A stretch of 64,000 nucleotides of DNA from Bosea sp. NBC_00550 (lineage in GTDB: Bacteria > Pseudomonadota > Alphaproteobacteria > Rhizobiales > Beijerinckiaceae). Location of the stretch: assembly GCF_026020075.1 (NCBI RefSeq), contig NZ_CP102772.1, positions 1,178,001-1,242,000 of the forward strand, read 5' to 3'. Of the stretch, positions 38,785 to 48,590 are shown in pieces; the stretch's first letter is position 1, and every line of letters starts with the position of its first letter. The notes under the pieces are model-generated. The model worked only from the letters and a program-made list of their open reading frames with translations, had not been told where the DNA came from and did not search any database. The translations under genes and the position numbers were made by a program.

Positions 38785-39666
38785 ATGCCTGCAACAACCT
38801 CAACGCCTCGCGGCCTCGACCATCTCGTCATCGGCGTCCGCGATCTCGATGCCGCATGGCGCTTCTACGAGAAGCTCGGGTTCCGCGTCGGTACCCGGAA
38901 CCGCCACCCCTGGGGCACCGAGAACCGGATCGTGCAGTTTCCCGGCTCCTTCCTCGAACTCGTGACGATCGTCGACGACGCTGCCATCCCGCCGCATGGC
39001 GAACGCAGCTTCTCCTTCGGGGCCTTCGTCCGCGAGGCGCTGGCTGGGCAAGGGGAGGGCCTGTCGATGCTGGTGCTGGAAAGCACCGACGCCAAGGCCG
39101 ATGCAGCCGCTTTCAAGGCCGCCGGAATCGGCGATTTCGAGCCGTTCTTCTTCGAGCGCCAAGGCAAGCGGCCGGACGGCACCACGGTGCGCGTCGCCTT
39201 CGAGCTCGCCTTCGCCGCGGATTCGCGGGCGCCGGAATGCGGCTTCTTCGTCTGCCGGCAGATCGAGCCGCAGAACTTCTGGAACCCCGAGTTCCAGCAG
39301 CATCCGAACGGCGCCACTGCGCTCGCCTCGGCGGTGATCGTCGCCGAAGACCCGGCGCTGCACCGCGCCTTCCTCACCACTTTCAGCGGCGGCGCCGAGG
39401 TGCTGGAGGGCAACGAGGACTATGTTCTCGCCCTGCCGCGCGGGCGCATCGACGTGCTCGATCCGGAGGCGGCGCAGGGTGCCTACCTCGTCGAGCCCGA
39501 CACGACGCCGGCCCGCTTCCTCGGCTTCTGCGTCTCGGTCCCCGATATCGAGGCGGTGGCGGAACGCCTGACTGAGGCCGAAATCTCGTTCCAGCGCGGC
39601 GAGGAGCGGCTCTTCGTCGAACCGGAGCACGCCTTTGGCTGCATGATCGCGTTCGAGCAGGGCTGA
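38785..39666 (+). CDS. VOC/glyoxalase-like domain protein
   Basis: A 293-residue protein with a glyoxalase-like (Pfam Glyoxalase_3 type) N-terminal module beginning GLDHLVIGVRDLDAAWRFYEKLGFRVG and a second VOC-like half (about 150-290) ending FVEPEHAFGCMIAFEQ. It likely binds a divalent metal through His14 and acidic residues. The reaction is unknown. Confidence 0.8.
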   Translation: MPATTSTPRGLDHLVIGVRDLDAAWRFYEKLGFRVGTRNRHPWGTENRIVQFPGSFLELVTIVDDAAIPPHGERSFSFGAFVREALAGQGEGLSMLVLESTDAKADAAAFKAAGIGDFEPFFFERQGKRPDGTTVRVAFELAFAADSRAPECGFFVCRQIEPQNFWNPEFQQHPNGATALASAVIVAEDPALHRAFLTTFSGGAEVLEGNEDYVLALPRGRIDVLDPEAAQGAYLVEPDTTPARFLGFCVSVPDIEAVAERLTEAEISFQRGEERLFVEPEHAFGCMIAFEQG

Positions 39667-39700
39667 GCGCCGCGGTCAGGCTATCGTTTCGGAGCCGCCG

Positions 39701-39799
39701 CCGTCTTTTCGGACAAGCTGCGTAGCAGCGCCGATCCTGCATCCATCCCAGGGCTCCGGCACTCGACGATGGATTCCGGGTCAGGCCCGGGATGACGGC
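39701..39799. repeat. dispersed palindromic repeat, type 2, copy b
   Basis: GGACAAGCTGCGTAGCAGCGCCGATCCTGCATCC...GGATTCCGGGTCAGGCCCGGGATGACGG, related to 29142-29238. It lies between the convergent VOC and opgH genes. Confidence 0.75.
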
Positions 39800-39825
39800 G
39801 TGGTTCCGCGTAAAACCGGCCGGCG

Positions 39826-42021
39826 TCAGCCCTGCGCCTCGACCGGCGGCAGGGAGGCCAGCAGGCCGATCAGCGCCCGGTCGTGCAGCACGACCATGCG
39901 CTCCTTCGGCTTCAGCCAGATCGCGGCATCGTCGATCGTCTCGGCATCGACCAGCTTGGCCTGGGCGACCGCGCGGTCCGGCTCGATCTCGCCGCGCCGG
40001 CGGGATTGGCCATAGGGCAGCATCAGCTCATGGGCATGGCGCAGTTCGGGATCGCCGTGGAGCGCCTTGATCCCGTCCGCGTCGTCATAGCCGGCCTTCT
40101 CGAATTCCGCCTGGAGCTCGTTGGCGCGCAGGGCGATCGACGGCGGGGCGCCTTCCTCGGGCGTCATCAAGAGCTTGTGGCGCTTGAGCCAGAGGCCGAT
40201 CGCGAGCTGGCCGGACGCCCATGACAGCGGGATCGCCAACACGAGGCCGACGATCGTGGGAGACATCCAGGCGAAGAGTGATGTCGCGATCAGGAAGGCC
40301 GACAGGCCGGTCACGAGCCCCAGGACCGTATGGGTCCTGTGCCGGCGCACGATGTCCTTGAACGGAATCGAGCCGTCGTCGCGCCGCTGCGGGTTCCAGC
40401 CGGTGTCGCGGCCGAGCAGGATCTGGAAGACGGACCCCGACTGGATCAGCATCATGATCGGCGCGAAGAACGCCGAGAACAAAACCTCGATCAGCGCCGA
40501 GACGGTGAGGCGGATCGTGCCGCCGCCGGCGCGCCTGAGCTTGGTGTTGAACAGCGTCAGCAGCAGGCCGAACAGCTTCGGCGCCAGCAGGATCGCCATG
40601 GTCAGCGCGAACAGGCGCAAGGCGCGTTCGGGGTCGAAGCGCGGCCAGACCGGGAAGAGCGTAAACTCCTGGGTGAAGTACTCCGGCCGGGCATAGTTGA
40701 CCTGCAGCACGATCAGAATGCCGACCACCAGCTGCATCAGCCAGAAGGGCGAGGCGAGGTAACCCATGATGCCGGTCGCGAAATGCTGGCGCGTGGCCAG
40801 CACGAAACCCTTGGCGCCCATGACGCGCGAATGCTGGAGATTGCCCTGGCACCAGCGCCGGTCCCGCACCGAGACGTCGATCAGCGAGGGCGGGCTTTCC
40901 TCGTATGAACCCGTCAGGTCCGGCAGCATGTAGACAGACCAGCCGGCGCGGCGGATCAGCGCCGCCTCGACGAAGTCGTGGCTCAGCACATGGCCGCCGA
41001 AGGGCGGCTTACCCTTGAGATCGGGCAGGCCGCAATGGTCGGCGAAGGCCTGCGTCCGGATGATGGCGTTGTGGCCCCAGTAGTTGCCGTCGCGGCCGGA
41101 CCACATGGCGAGGCCGGTCGCTATGACAGGCCCGTAGACCCGCGCCGCGAACTGCTGCAGCCGTGCGAAGAAGGTGTTGCGATTGATGATCAGCGGCAGC
41201 GACTGGATGATGCCGGCGTCGGGATCGGCCTCCATCGCGGCGGCGAGGCGCACGACGCAGGTGCCCGTCATCAGGCTGTCGGCGTCGAGCACGACCATAT
41301 GCTCGTAATGCCCGCCCCAGCGCGTGACGAAATCGGCGATGTTGCCGGCCTTGCGGTGGTGGTTCTTCGGTCGGTGGCGGTAGTAGACCCGCGAATTGGG
41401 GCCAAGCCGCTCGCGCAGTGCCAGGAAGGCGCGCTCCTCTGCAACCCAGATATCCGGGTTGGTGGTGTCGGAGACGATGAAATAGTCGAAATGATCGCCG
41501 AGCCCCGTCGCATCGACCGACTCGCGTATGGCCGCGACCGCGGCGAAGGTTCGCGCCGACGACTCGTTGTAGATCGGCATCACCACGACGGTGCGATGCT
41601 TCAGGCTTTCCGCCCGCTCCGCGCGGCCGGCGCCGAACAGAACGCCGAAGAAGCCGAGGATCGAGCTGGTGAAGGCAAGGGCGATCCACGAGAAGTTGAT
41701 CGTGAACAGCACGAGCAAGGCATACTGCAGCGAGGTCGTGCGGCTGACCGACACGACGTTGTACATCTCCCAGGCGCCGAAGGCGGTGAGAGCCAAGCCG
41801 CCGCCGAAGACGAAGAGGCGCTTCAGCCAGGGCGTCTTCCAGTTGCCGGGCGCCGCGGGCTTGCGCCGCTCCGACATGTTCCAGCTCTTGAAGGACTGCA
41901 ACGGCATGATCAGCCGCTCTTCGGGTGGGGTCGCAGGCTCCCGAGCTGGGTTGAAGCTGCGGGCCTCCACCTCTGCAGTGTCCTGGCGGGTGGCGGTCAC
42001 CACGTCCATCGATTCAACCAT
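39826..42021 (-). CDS. opgH: OpgH, osmoregulated periplasmic glucan glucosyltransferase
   Basis: A 731-residue inner-membrane GT2 glucosyltransferase that builds the beta-glucan backbone from UDP-glucose. There are two N-terminal membrane helices (about 68-125). The cytoplasmic catalytic domain has VVVMPIYNE, VLDADSLMTG (DxD), GHNAIIR, SHDFVEAALIRRAG and the RRWCQGNLQH motif (Q/RxxRW type). Several helices follow. The start overlaps the end of opgG by 25 nt, so opgG-opgH is coupled. Confidence 0.94.
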   Translation of the reverse strand: MVESMDVVTATRQDTAEVEARSFNPAREPATPPEERLIMPLQSFKSWNMSERRKPAAPGNWKTPWLKRLFVFGGGLALTAFGAWEMYNVVSVSRTTSLQYALLVLFTINFSWIALAFTSSILGFFGVLFGAGRAERAESLKHRTVVVMPIYNESSARTFAAVAAIRESVDATGLGDHFDYFIVSDTTNPDIWVAEERAFLALRERLGPNSRVYYRHRPKNHHRKAGNIADFVTRWGGHYEHMVVLDADSLMTGTCVVRLAAAMEADPDAGIIQSLPLIINRNTFFARLQQFAARVYGPVIATGLAMWSGRDGNYWGHNAIIRTQAFADHCGLPDLKGKPPFGGHVLSHDFVEAALIRRAGWSVYMLPDLTGSYEESPPSLIDVSVRDRRWCQGNLQHSRVMGAKGFVLATRQHFATGIMGYLASPFWLMQLVVGILIVLQVNYARPEYFTQEFTLFPVWPRFDPERALRLFALTMAILLAPKLFGLLLTLFNTKLRRAGGGTIRLTVSALIEVLFSAFFAPIMMLIQSGSVFQILLGRDTGWNPQRRDDGSIPFKDIVRRHRTHTVLGLVTGLSAFLIATSLFAWMSPTIVGLVLAIPLSWASGQLAIGLWLKRHKLLMTPEEGAPPSIALRANELQAEFEKAGYDDADGIKALHGDPELRHAHELMLPYGQSRRRGEIEPDRAVAQAKLVDAETIDDAAIWLKPKERMVVLHDRALIGLLASLPPVEAQG

Positions 42022-43565
42022 GTTTCCGAGACGGGCTGGCCGCCGGATTGCAGGACGAGCCTGAGTTCAGAGAGCGTTTCGGTGCCGGGGTCCACCTCGA
42101 ACCCGACGCGCATCATCTTGCGCTCCGGATAAGGCCAGAGTCGGACGCCCTGCACCGCGCCGGGCTGGGCCGTGACTGTCGCCCGCGTCGAAGCGATCAG
42201 CGCCGGGTCGGCAAGCCGGTCGCCGGTGAACTCGACGATGAAGCGGCGGCGCCGGCCTTGCGAGCCCTTGCCCTGACGGGTGCGCGTCGCGATCGCCAGC
42301 GGCGGGCGTTCGGGGGGCTGCCAGCACCAGGCCTGGCGATAGCTGATCGAGGTCTCGCTGCCGGCCGCCAGCGGCTGCTTCGGCCGCCAGTACATGATGA
42401 TGTTCTTGTTCGGCTCGGAATCGCTGGGGATCTCGATCAGCTGGACCGACCCCGCGCCCCAGTCCCCGAGCGGCTCGTTCCAGACGCTGGGGCGCAGTTC
42501 GAAGCGCTGGTCGTCGTCCTGGAAGGCGGCCGGGTCGCGCTCGCGCTGCACCAGGCCGAAACCCTTCGGATTCTCGTCGACGAAGGAAGAAACCTGCAGC
42601 GTCGCGGGGTTGTTCACCGGCCGGTAGATCCACTCGCCACCGCCCGACAGCATCTGGACGCCCGAGACCTCGCCGATTGAGGGCCGCACATCGTCGAAGG
42701 TGCGCCGGCTCTGCGGACCGGAGAGGAAGGTCGCGCTCGTGCAGCCGAACCCGACATGCTCCAGCGCCTGGCGTGCGAACAGGGTCATCTCGACATCGAT
42801 GAAGGTCACGTCGCCGGGCCGCAGCGTCATCCGCACCGCACCGCTGACGCTCTCCGAATCGAGCAGCCCATGGATGACGAGCGAGCCGACGGCAGGACTC
42901 GGACGCTCGATCCAGAAGGCCCGGAAGAAGGGCAGTTCCTCGCCGCGGGTCTCGCCGGGGCGCAGAATCAGCGCGCGCGACATCGCACCGAAATTCTGGC
43001 CTCGCGCCAGGGCACGGAAGAATGTGGCGCCCTGGAAGATCGCGACCTCGAACGGTCGCTCGAGCCCGGCCGCGATCCGCATCCCGGAGAACTGCAGATC
43101 GAGATTGGCCGCCGGCGGGGCGACGCGGCCGTAATCGAACCTGGCGCGGTCGAAGGCGACCCTGCGCACCGTGCCGTCCTCAATCGTGAACAGGCTGACG
43201 GGATTGGAGAAGACATAGCCGCGATGCAACGGCTCGACCGTGAAGCCGCGATTCTCTCCGGCCCAGATCGTAGACTCAGGCCGCATGCGAATGCCGGCAT
43301 ACTGATCGGCCGGCAGGCTCGCGTAGTTTTCCGGCAGATCGGTTGCGGCCAGTGGAATCAGAGGGCGCTGCGACAGGGCGCGGGCGGCATCGACGACCAG
43401 CGCAGAGTCGAAACGCTGTCCATCGGCGAGGGAGGGAATATTGAAGGCGGCAGCGCCCGTGGGCGCCTGCGCCGCAGAGGGGCCGGCAAGGGACAGCAAG
43501 GCTGCGCCGCCGGCGGCACCTTCCAGAAATTGCCTGCGATTCAAGGGTTTCGACATCTTATCCAT
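41997..43565 (-). CDS. opgG: OpgG/OpgD-type glucan biosynthesis protein
   Basis: A 522-residue periplasmic protein that modifies or releases osmoregulated glucans. The N-terminus is a Tat signal: NRRQFLEGAAGGAALLSLAG with a twin Arg. Conserved family parts are DQYAGIRMRPESTIWA, GYVFSNPVSLFTI, GMRIAAGLERPFEVAIFQGATFFRALARGQ and IYWRP-like IIMYWRPKQPLAAG. OpgD homologues use Tat while E. coli OpgG uses Sec, so either name is possible. The start is 43565 or 43556. Upstream, 43566-43860 holds no gene; CTAGAGCATTTCC at about 43599 resembles a common Rhizobiales repeat. Confidence 0.9.
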   Translation of the reverse strand: MDKMSKPLNRRQFLEGAAGGAALLSLAGPSAAQAPTGAAAFNIPSLADGQRFDSALVVDAARALSQRPLIPLAATDLPENYASLPADQYAGIRMRPESTIWAGENRGFTVEPLHRGYVFSNPVSLFTIEDGTVRRVAFDRARFDYGRVAPPAANLDLQFSGMRIAAGLERPFEVAIFQGATFFRALARGQNFGAMSRALILRPGETRGEELPFFRAFWIERPSPAVGSLVIHGLLDSESVSGAVRMTLRPGDVTFIDVEMTLFARQALEHVGFGCTSATFLSGPQSRRTFDDVRPSIGEVSGVQMLSGGGEWIYRPVNNPATLQVSSFVDENPKGFGLVQRERDPAAFQDDDQRFELRPSVWNEPLGDWGAGSVQLIEIPSDSEPNKNIIMYWRPKQPLAAGSETSISYRQAWCWQPPERPPLAIATRTRQGKGSQGRRRRFIVEFTGDRLADPALIASTRATVTAQPGAVQGVRLWPYPERKMMRVGFEVDPGTETLSELRLVLQSGGQPVSETWLNRWTW

Positions 43566-43860
43566 ACTGCACGGGCGACGCCCTTCGCCCTCCGCGCTTC
43601 TAGAGCATTTCCAGCTCGGCTGAAAAGCGTTTCCGATCAGGAAAATAGTGGTGATTGAACCCGCCGGAGCCGCTTGCGAAAACGGCTTAGTCCAGTTGAT
43701 GGGTGACGATCATTCTCGGAAGGCCTCTTTTGATCCGTCTCCACTTTGGCAAAAGCCAAACGGATCGGCTATCCACGGCGCCTGCAACGCCAGCATGCGT
43801 AAAAACGACCGTGAAGAGCGGGCAACAGTCCAATCATGCCCTGCAAGGGAAACGACAAAG

Positions 43861-45237
43861 ATGACCGAAATGCAGCCGGCTTGCTCCTGCCTTGCGATCG
43901 TTCTGGCCGCCGGCGAGGGCACCCGCATGAAATCGCTGCTGCCGAAGGTGCTTCATCCCGTTGCCGGCCGCTCTCTCCTTGGCCATGTCCTGTCCTCGGT
44001 CGCGCGGGCCGGCGCCGACGCAGTTGCAGTCGTGATCTCCTCGGAACGCCCCGAGGTCGGAGAGCAGACGCTCAAGCTCCTGCCGTCGGCACGGATAGCG
44101 ACGCAGCATGAGCGGCGCGGAACGGCCCATGCGGTGCTTGCGGCAAAGGACGCTTTGAAGGCCGGGCACGATCATATCCTGGTCGCTTTCGCCGATACCC
44201 CGCTCGTCCGGCCGGAAACCTTCGCGGCGCTGCGCGGCGCGCTGGCCGGGGGAGCAGCCGTCGCCGTTCTCGGCTTCGAGGCGCAGGACCCGGCCGGCTA
44301 TGGCCGGCTCGTCGAGCACGACGGCAAGCTCGAAGCGATCGTCGAGCATAAGGACACGACGCCGGAGCAGCGCCAAATCAAGCTCTGCAATGCCGGCCTG
44401 ATGGCGCTCGCCGGCGAACATGCGCTGGCGATTCTCGAAGCGATCGGCGACGACAACGCCCAGCGCGAGTTCTATCTGACCGACGCCGTCGCGGTCGCAC
44501 GATCGCACGGGTTGGAAGCCGTCGTGCTGAAGGCGCCGGAGAGCGAGGTCCAGGGCGTCAACGACCGTGCGCAACTCGCTGGCGCGGAAGCCGAATTCCA
44601 GCGGCGCAAGCGGCACGCCGTGATGCTCGAAGGCGCGACGCTGATCGCGCCCGAAACCGTCTTCTTCAGCTTCGACACCGAGATCGGCCGCGACGTGACG
44701 ATCGAGCCCAACGTCGTCTTCGGCCCGGGCGTTCGCGTTGCCGATGGCGCGGTGATCCACGCCTTTTCACACCTGGAAGGCGCCGAGGTCGGCCCGGCCG
44801 CCAGCGTCGGTCCCTATGCACGCCTGCGGCCGGGCACGGTGCTCAGCGAGAAGTCCCGGGTGGGCAATTTCGTCGAGGTGAAGGCCGCCGATATCGGGCC
44901 CGGCGCCAAGGTCAACCACCTGACCTATATCGGCGATGCCAGCGTGGGCGCGGCGGCCAATATCGGTGCCGGCACCATCACCTGCAACTACGATGGCTTC
45001 GTCAAATCGAAGACGACGATCGGTGCCAATGCCTTCGTCGGATCGAACTCGTCCCTGGTCGCGCCGGTGACGATCGGCGACGGCGCCTATATCGGCTCCG
45101 GCTCGGTCATCACCAGCGACGTCGCGCCCGATGCGCTCGCCATCGGCCGTAGCCGGCAGGTCGAGAAGGAGGGCTGGGCCAAGATCTTCCGGAAGGAAGC
45201 GGCAGCCCGGAAAGCGGCCAAGAAGGCAGCCGAATAG
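43861..45237 (+). CDS. glmU: GlmU, bifunctional UDP-GlcNAc pyrophosphorylase/acetyltransferase
   Basis: A 458-residue enzyme that acetylates GlcN-1-P and uridylates it to UDP-GlcNAc for peptidoglycan and LPS. The N-terminal nucleotidyltransferase has [25 protein letters not shown]. The C-terminal left-handed beta helix of hexapeptide repeats (about 250-440) ends with [31 protein letters not shown] 43861 matches the family start. It is followed 122 nt later by glmS, the preceding pathway enzyme, on the same strand. Confidence 0.96.
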   Translation: MTEMQPACSCLAIVLAAGEGTRMKSLLPKVLHPVAGRSLLGHVLSSVARAGADAVAVVISSERPEVGEQTLKLLPSARIATQHERRGTAHAVLAAKDALKAGHDHILVAFADTPLVRPETFAALRGALAGGAAVAVLGFEAQDPAGYGRLVEHDGKLEAIVEHKDTTPEQRQIKLCNAGLMALAGEHALAILEAIGDDNAQREFYLTDAVAVARSHGLEAVVLKAPESEVQGVNDRAQLAGAEAEFQRRKRHAVMLEGATLIAPETVFFSFDTEIGRDVTIEPNVVFGPGVRVADGAVIHAFSHLEGAEVGPAASVGPYARLRPGTVLSEKSRVGNFVEVKAADIGPGAKVNHLTYIGDASVGAAANIGAGTITCNYDGFVKSKTTIGANAFVGSNSSLVAPVTIGDGAYIGSGSVITSDVAPDALAIGRSRQVEKEGWAKIFRKEAAARKAAKKAAE

Positions 45238-45359
45238 ACCGGAATTGCGGTGGATCGGGCAATCCGCCGTTCACAGTTCGTCATGTAGATTGATTGGGCA
45301 GGCGCGCTTTTCGCGGCTATGCGCTTTCGCCAACGGCAATGGCTTGAGAGGTTCGCCCC

Positions 45360-47186
45360 ATGTGCGGCATCGTCGGGATTCTCGGCAAGGAAGCAGTCGC
45401 GACGCAGGTCGTCGAGGCGCTGCGGCGGCTGGAATATCGTGGCTACGACTCCGCCGGCGTCGCAACGCTGGAAGCGGGAAGGCTGACCCGCCGCCGGGCC
45501 GAGGGCAAGCTCAAGAACCTCGAGATCCGCCTCTCGAACGAGCCGCTCGAGGGCCTCATTGGTATCGGCCACACCCGCTGGGCGACCCATGGCAAGCCCA
45601 ACGAGACCAATGCCCATCCGCATGCCACCGAGAAGCTCGCGGTCGTCCATAACGGCATCATCGAGAACTTCCGCGAGCTGCGAACCGAGCTGCAGGCCGA
45701 CGGCTACGTCTTCGCGACTGAAACCGACACCGAGATCGTCGCCCATCTCGTCACCCGAGAGCTCGACCACGGCAAGACGCCGGTCGAAGCCGTGGCGGCG
45801 AGTCTGCCGCGCCTGCATGGCGCCTTCGCGCTCGCCTTCCTGTTCCAGGGCGAGGAAGACCTGCTGATCGGCGCTCGCAAGGGCTCGCCCCTGGCGGTCG
45901 GCGTCGGCGACGGCGAGATGTATCTCGGCTCGGACGCGCTGGCGCTCGCGCCATTCACCAACCTCATCGCCTATCTGGAGGAGGGTGACTGGGTCGTCCT
46001 CAATCGCAGGGGCGCGACTTTCTACGACAAGAGCAATGCGCTCGTCGAACGCCGCGCCCAGCGCGTCGCGACGGGTGCTTTTCTGGTCGAGAAGGGCAAT
46101 CACCGCCATTTCATGGCCAAGGAGATCTACGAGCAGCCCGAGGTCGTCGGCCATACGCTGACCCAATACCTCGACATGGCGAACGGGACCGTGCGCCTGC
46201 CGTTCCAGGACAAGATCGACTGGAAGAAGCTGTCGCGGCTGTCGGTCTCCGCTTGCGGCACGGCCTATTATGCCGGGCTGACCGCGAAGTACTGGTTCGA
46301 GAAGCTTGCCCGCCTGCCGGTCGAGATCGATGTCGCCTCCGAGTTCCGCTATCGCGAGGCGCCGCTGCCGGCGGACGGGCTCGCGCTGTTCGTCTCCCAA
46401 TCGGGCGAAACCGCCGACACGCTCGCTTGCCTGCGCTACGCGAAGCAGGAGAAGCAGACCGTCCTCTCGGTGGTGAACGTGCCGACCTCGACCATCGCCC
46501 GCGAGAGCGACGCTGTCGCGCCGACGCTCGCCGGCCCTGAGATCGGCGTCGCCTCGACCAAGGCCTTCACTTGCCAGCTCACCACGCTCGCCTGTCTGGC
46601 GCTGGCCGCGGCGCGCGGGCGCGGCACGCTGTCGGCCGCGGATGAAGCGCGCCATGTCGAGAGCCTGATCGCGCTCCCCGGCCTGATCGCCAAGGCGCTC
46701 GAGCTGGAGCCGCAGATCGAGCAGCTCTCGCACAAGCTCTCCCGGGCGAAGGACGTGCTTTATCTCGGCCGCGGCACCAGTTACCCGCTGGCGCTGGAAG
46801 GGGCACTGAAGCTCAAGGAAATCAGCTACATCCACGCCGAAGGTTATCCGGCGGGCGAGCTGAAGCATGGCCCGATCGCCCTGATCGACGAGGACATGCC
46901 GGTCATCGTCGTCGCGCCTTACGATTCGCTCTTCGAGAAGACCGCCTCGAACATGCAGGAGGTCGCGGCGCGCGGCGGCCGCATCATCCTGATCACCGAC
47001 GCCAAGGGTGCCGCCGAATGCGGCATCGAGCCCGAAGCGACGATCATCATGCCGGATATGGACCCGACCTTCGCGCCGATCGTCTATGCCCTGCCGATCC
47101 AGATGATCGCCTATCAGACGGCGGTTTTCATGGGCAAGGACGTGGACCAGCCGCGCAACCTGGCGAAATCCGTCACCGTCGAGTGA
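45360..47186 (+). CDS. glmS: GlmS, glutamine-fructose-6-phosphate aminotransferase
   Basis: A 608-residue enzyme that makes glucosamine-6-phosphate from fructose-6-P and glutamine. The N-terminal Ntn glutaminase has Cys2 (MCGIVGILG) and HTRWATHGKPNETNAHPH. Two SIS isomerase domains follow (about 285-430 and 455-595), with SACGTAYYAG, SQSGETADT and YLGRGTSYPLALEGALKLKEISYIHAEGYPAGELKHGP. The C-terminus is PRNLAKSVTVE. No glmS ribozyme is expected or seen. Confidence 0.97.
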   Translation: MCGIVGILGKEAVATQVVEALRRLEYRGYDSAGVATLEAGRLTRRRAEGKLKNLEIRLSNEPLEGLIGIGHTRWATHGKPNETNAHPHATEKLAVVHNGIIENFRELRTELQADGYVFATETDTEIVAHLVTRELDHGKTPVEAVAASLPRLHGAFALAFLFQGEEDLLIGARKGSPLAVGVGDGEMYLGSDALALAPFTNLIAYLEEGDWVVLNRRGATFYDKSNALVERRAQRVATGAFLVEKGNHRHFMAKEIYEQPEVVGHTLTQYLDMANGTVRLPFQDKIDWKKLSRLSVSACGTAYYAGLTAKYWFEKLARLPVEIDVASEFRYREAPLPADGLALFVSQSGETADTLACLRYAKQEKQTVLSVVNVPTSTIARESDAVAPTLAGPEIGVASTKAFTCQLTTLACLALAAARGRGTLSAADEARHVESLIALPGLIAKALELEPQIEQLSHKLSRAKDVLYLGRGTSYPLALEGALKLKEISYIHAEGYPAGELKHGPIALIDEDMPVIVVAPYDSLFEKTASNMQEVAARGGRIILITDAKGAAECGIEPEATIIMPDMDPTFAPIVYALPIQMIAYQTAVFMGKDVDQPRNLAKSVTVE

Positions 47187-47201
47187 GGTCGGCGGGCTTG
47201 C

Positions 47202-47333
47202 CGTCATTCTCGGGTGGAGCCCTCGGCTCCGATCTTTGATCGGCCCAAGGAGGCAGACCAGCCAGTCTCGGGCAGGAATAGGCTCTGGAACCCCTTCCTC
47301 GGAAGATGCTCGGGTCAAGCCCGAGCATGACGC
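47202..47333. repeat. dispersed palindromic repeat, copy 6 (with insert)
   Basis: CGTCATTCTCGGG and GATGCTCGGGTCAAGCCCGAGCATGACG are separated by a longer central segment than in other copies. It lies between convergent glmS and the DUF454 gene. Confidence 0.8.
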
Positions 47334-47339
47334 GGGCTG

Positions 47340-47726
47340 TCAGGCTTCCGGCCGGCTCGCCACATAGGCGCCCGCGCTGATCAGGCAGAGCGCCGTGGTC
47401 ACCAGCGCGATCGGCGGCGCGCTCGTCCGCGTCAGCAGGCCGAAGCTCAGCACCATCGAGCCGCAGGCAAGGTATTTCGCCCGCCGCGCGATGGCGCCGG
47501 TCTCGCGCCAGCGCCGCACATGCGGGCCGAGCCGCGGATGTCCGACGAGCCAGGCCTCGAAGCGCGGCGAGGAGCGCGAGAAGCACCAGGCAGCGAGAAT
47601 CAGGAACACCGTGCCCGGCATCAGCGGCAGGATGAGGCCGACGATGCCGAGCGCCGTGAAGACCCAGCCCGCCGCGAACATAAGCGGCCGGTGCCAGCGG
47701 CGTCGCGCCGGATCGTCCTTATCCAC
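47340..47726 (-). CDS. YbaN-like DUF454 membrane protein
   Basis: A 128-residue membrane protein of the YbaN/DUF454 family. The signature LGIVGLILPLMPGTVFLILAAWCFSRSSPRFEAWLVGHPRLG spans the first two hydrophobic segments. Two more segments follow (about 84-120). The function is unknown. The gene is convergent with glmS and divergent from the DUF502 gene. Confidence 0.87.
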   Translation of the reverse strand: MDKDDPARRRWHRPLMFAAGWVFTALGIVGLILPLMPGTVFLILAAWCFSRSSPRFEAWLVGHPRLGPHVRRWRETGAIARRAKYLACGSMVLSFGLLTRTSAPPIALVTTALCLISAGAYVASRPEA

Positions 47727-47852
47727 GGCCTCGTCCTTGCTTGCATCTATCGGGGCTGGCGAATGCCGCAGCCTCGCCTATCTTGTCATATCGCGGTGCG
47801 AGACTGCGCCCGCAAGCGGGTGGGCAGGCACACCGGTGACGTGGGGAGACGA

Positions 47853-48584
47853 ATGACTGCCGGCCCGCCCGATCCCCGCCTCGTCCTTCCGACGGAAATC
47901 CTGCGCCCGACCTGGGGCGCGCGCTTGCGTCGCTACTTCCTGACCGGGCTCGTCATCGCGGCGCCGCTCGCCATCACGGCATCTGTGACCTGGTGGTTCA
48001 TCAACTTCATCGACGGGCTGGTGAAGCCGCTCATCCCGAATTCCTATCTGCCCGATTCCTATCTGCCTTATCCGATACCCGGCTTCGGCCTCATTATCGC
48101 GCTGATCGGGTTGACGCTGCTGGGCTTCCTGACAGCCAACCTCGTCGGCCGGTCGCTGCTCCGCGCCGGCGAGGCGATCCTCGACCGGATGCCGGTGGTG
48201 CGCAGCCTCTACAAGGGTGTGAAGCAGGTCTTCGAGACGATCTTCTCGCAATCGGGAACGTCGTTCCGCAAGGTCGGCATGGTGCAGTTCCCGCAGCCGG
48301 GCATGTGGTCGATCGTCTTCATCGCGCAGGAAGCGGCGCCCGAGATCGCCGGGCGCCTGCCGGATGGCCAGGAACCGGGCGACCAGCAGATCGGCGTCTT
48401 CCTGCCCTGCACGCCGAACCCGACCACAGGCTTCTTCTTCTATCTGCCGCGTCGCGAGGTCGTCGAACTGTCGATCTCGGTCGAGGACGGCGCCAAGCTC
48501 ATCATGTCGGCCGGGCTGATCCAGCCCGGCGAGCAGAACGGCAAGCCGAAGTCCGGGACCGAGCTGCCGGCCCCTGTCGCCTGA
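47853..48584 (+). CDS. DUF502 membrane protein
   Basis: A 243-residue protein with two transmembrane helices (about 30-55 and 78-100). The DUF502 core is visible: RRYFLTGLVIAAPLAITASVTWW, RMPVVRSLYKGVKQVFETIF and FLPCTPNPTTGFFFYLPRREV. The tail is cytoplasmic or periplasmic and soluble. ATG 47853 has GGGGAG upstream. The function is unknown. Confidence 0.88.
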   Translation: MTAGPPDPRLVLPTEILRPTWGARLRRYFLTGLVIAAPLAITASVTWWFINFIDGLVKPLIPNSYLPDSYLPYPIPGFGLIIALIGLTLLGFLTANLVGRSLLRAGEAILDRMPVVRSLYKGVKQVFETIFSQSGTSFRKVGMVQFPQPGMWSIVFIAQEAAPEIAGRLPDGQEPGDQQIGVFLPCTPNPTTGFFFYLPRREVVELSISVEDGAKLIMSAGLIQPGEQNGKPKSGTELPAPVA

Positions 48585-48590
48585 GAAGGC

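Noticed and set aside
45087..47318. 743-codon open frame opposite glmS
   Set aside because: Antisense shadow of glmS; it also runs through a palindromic repeat.
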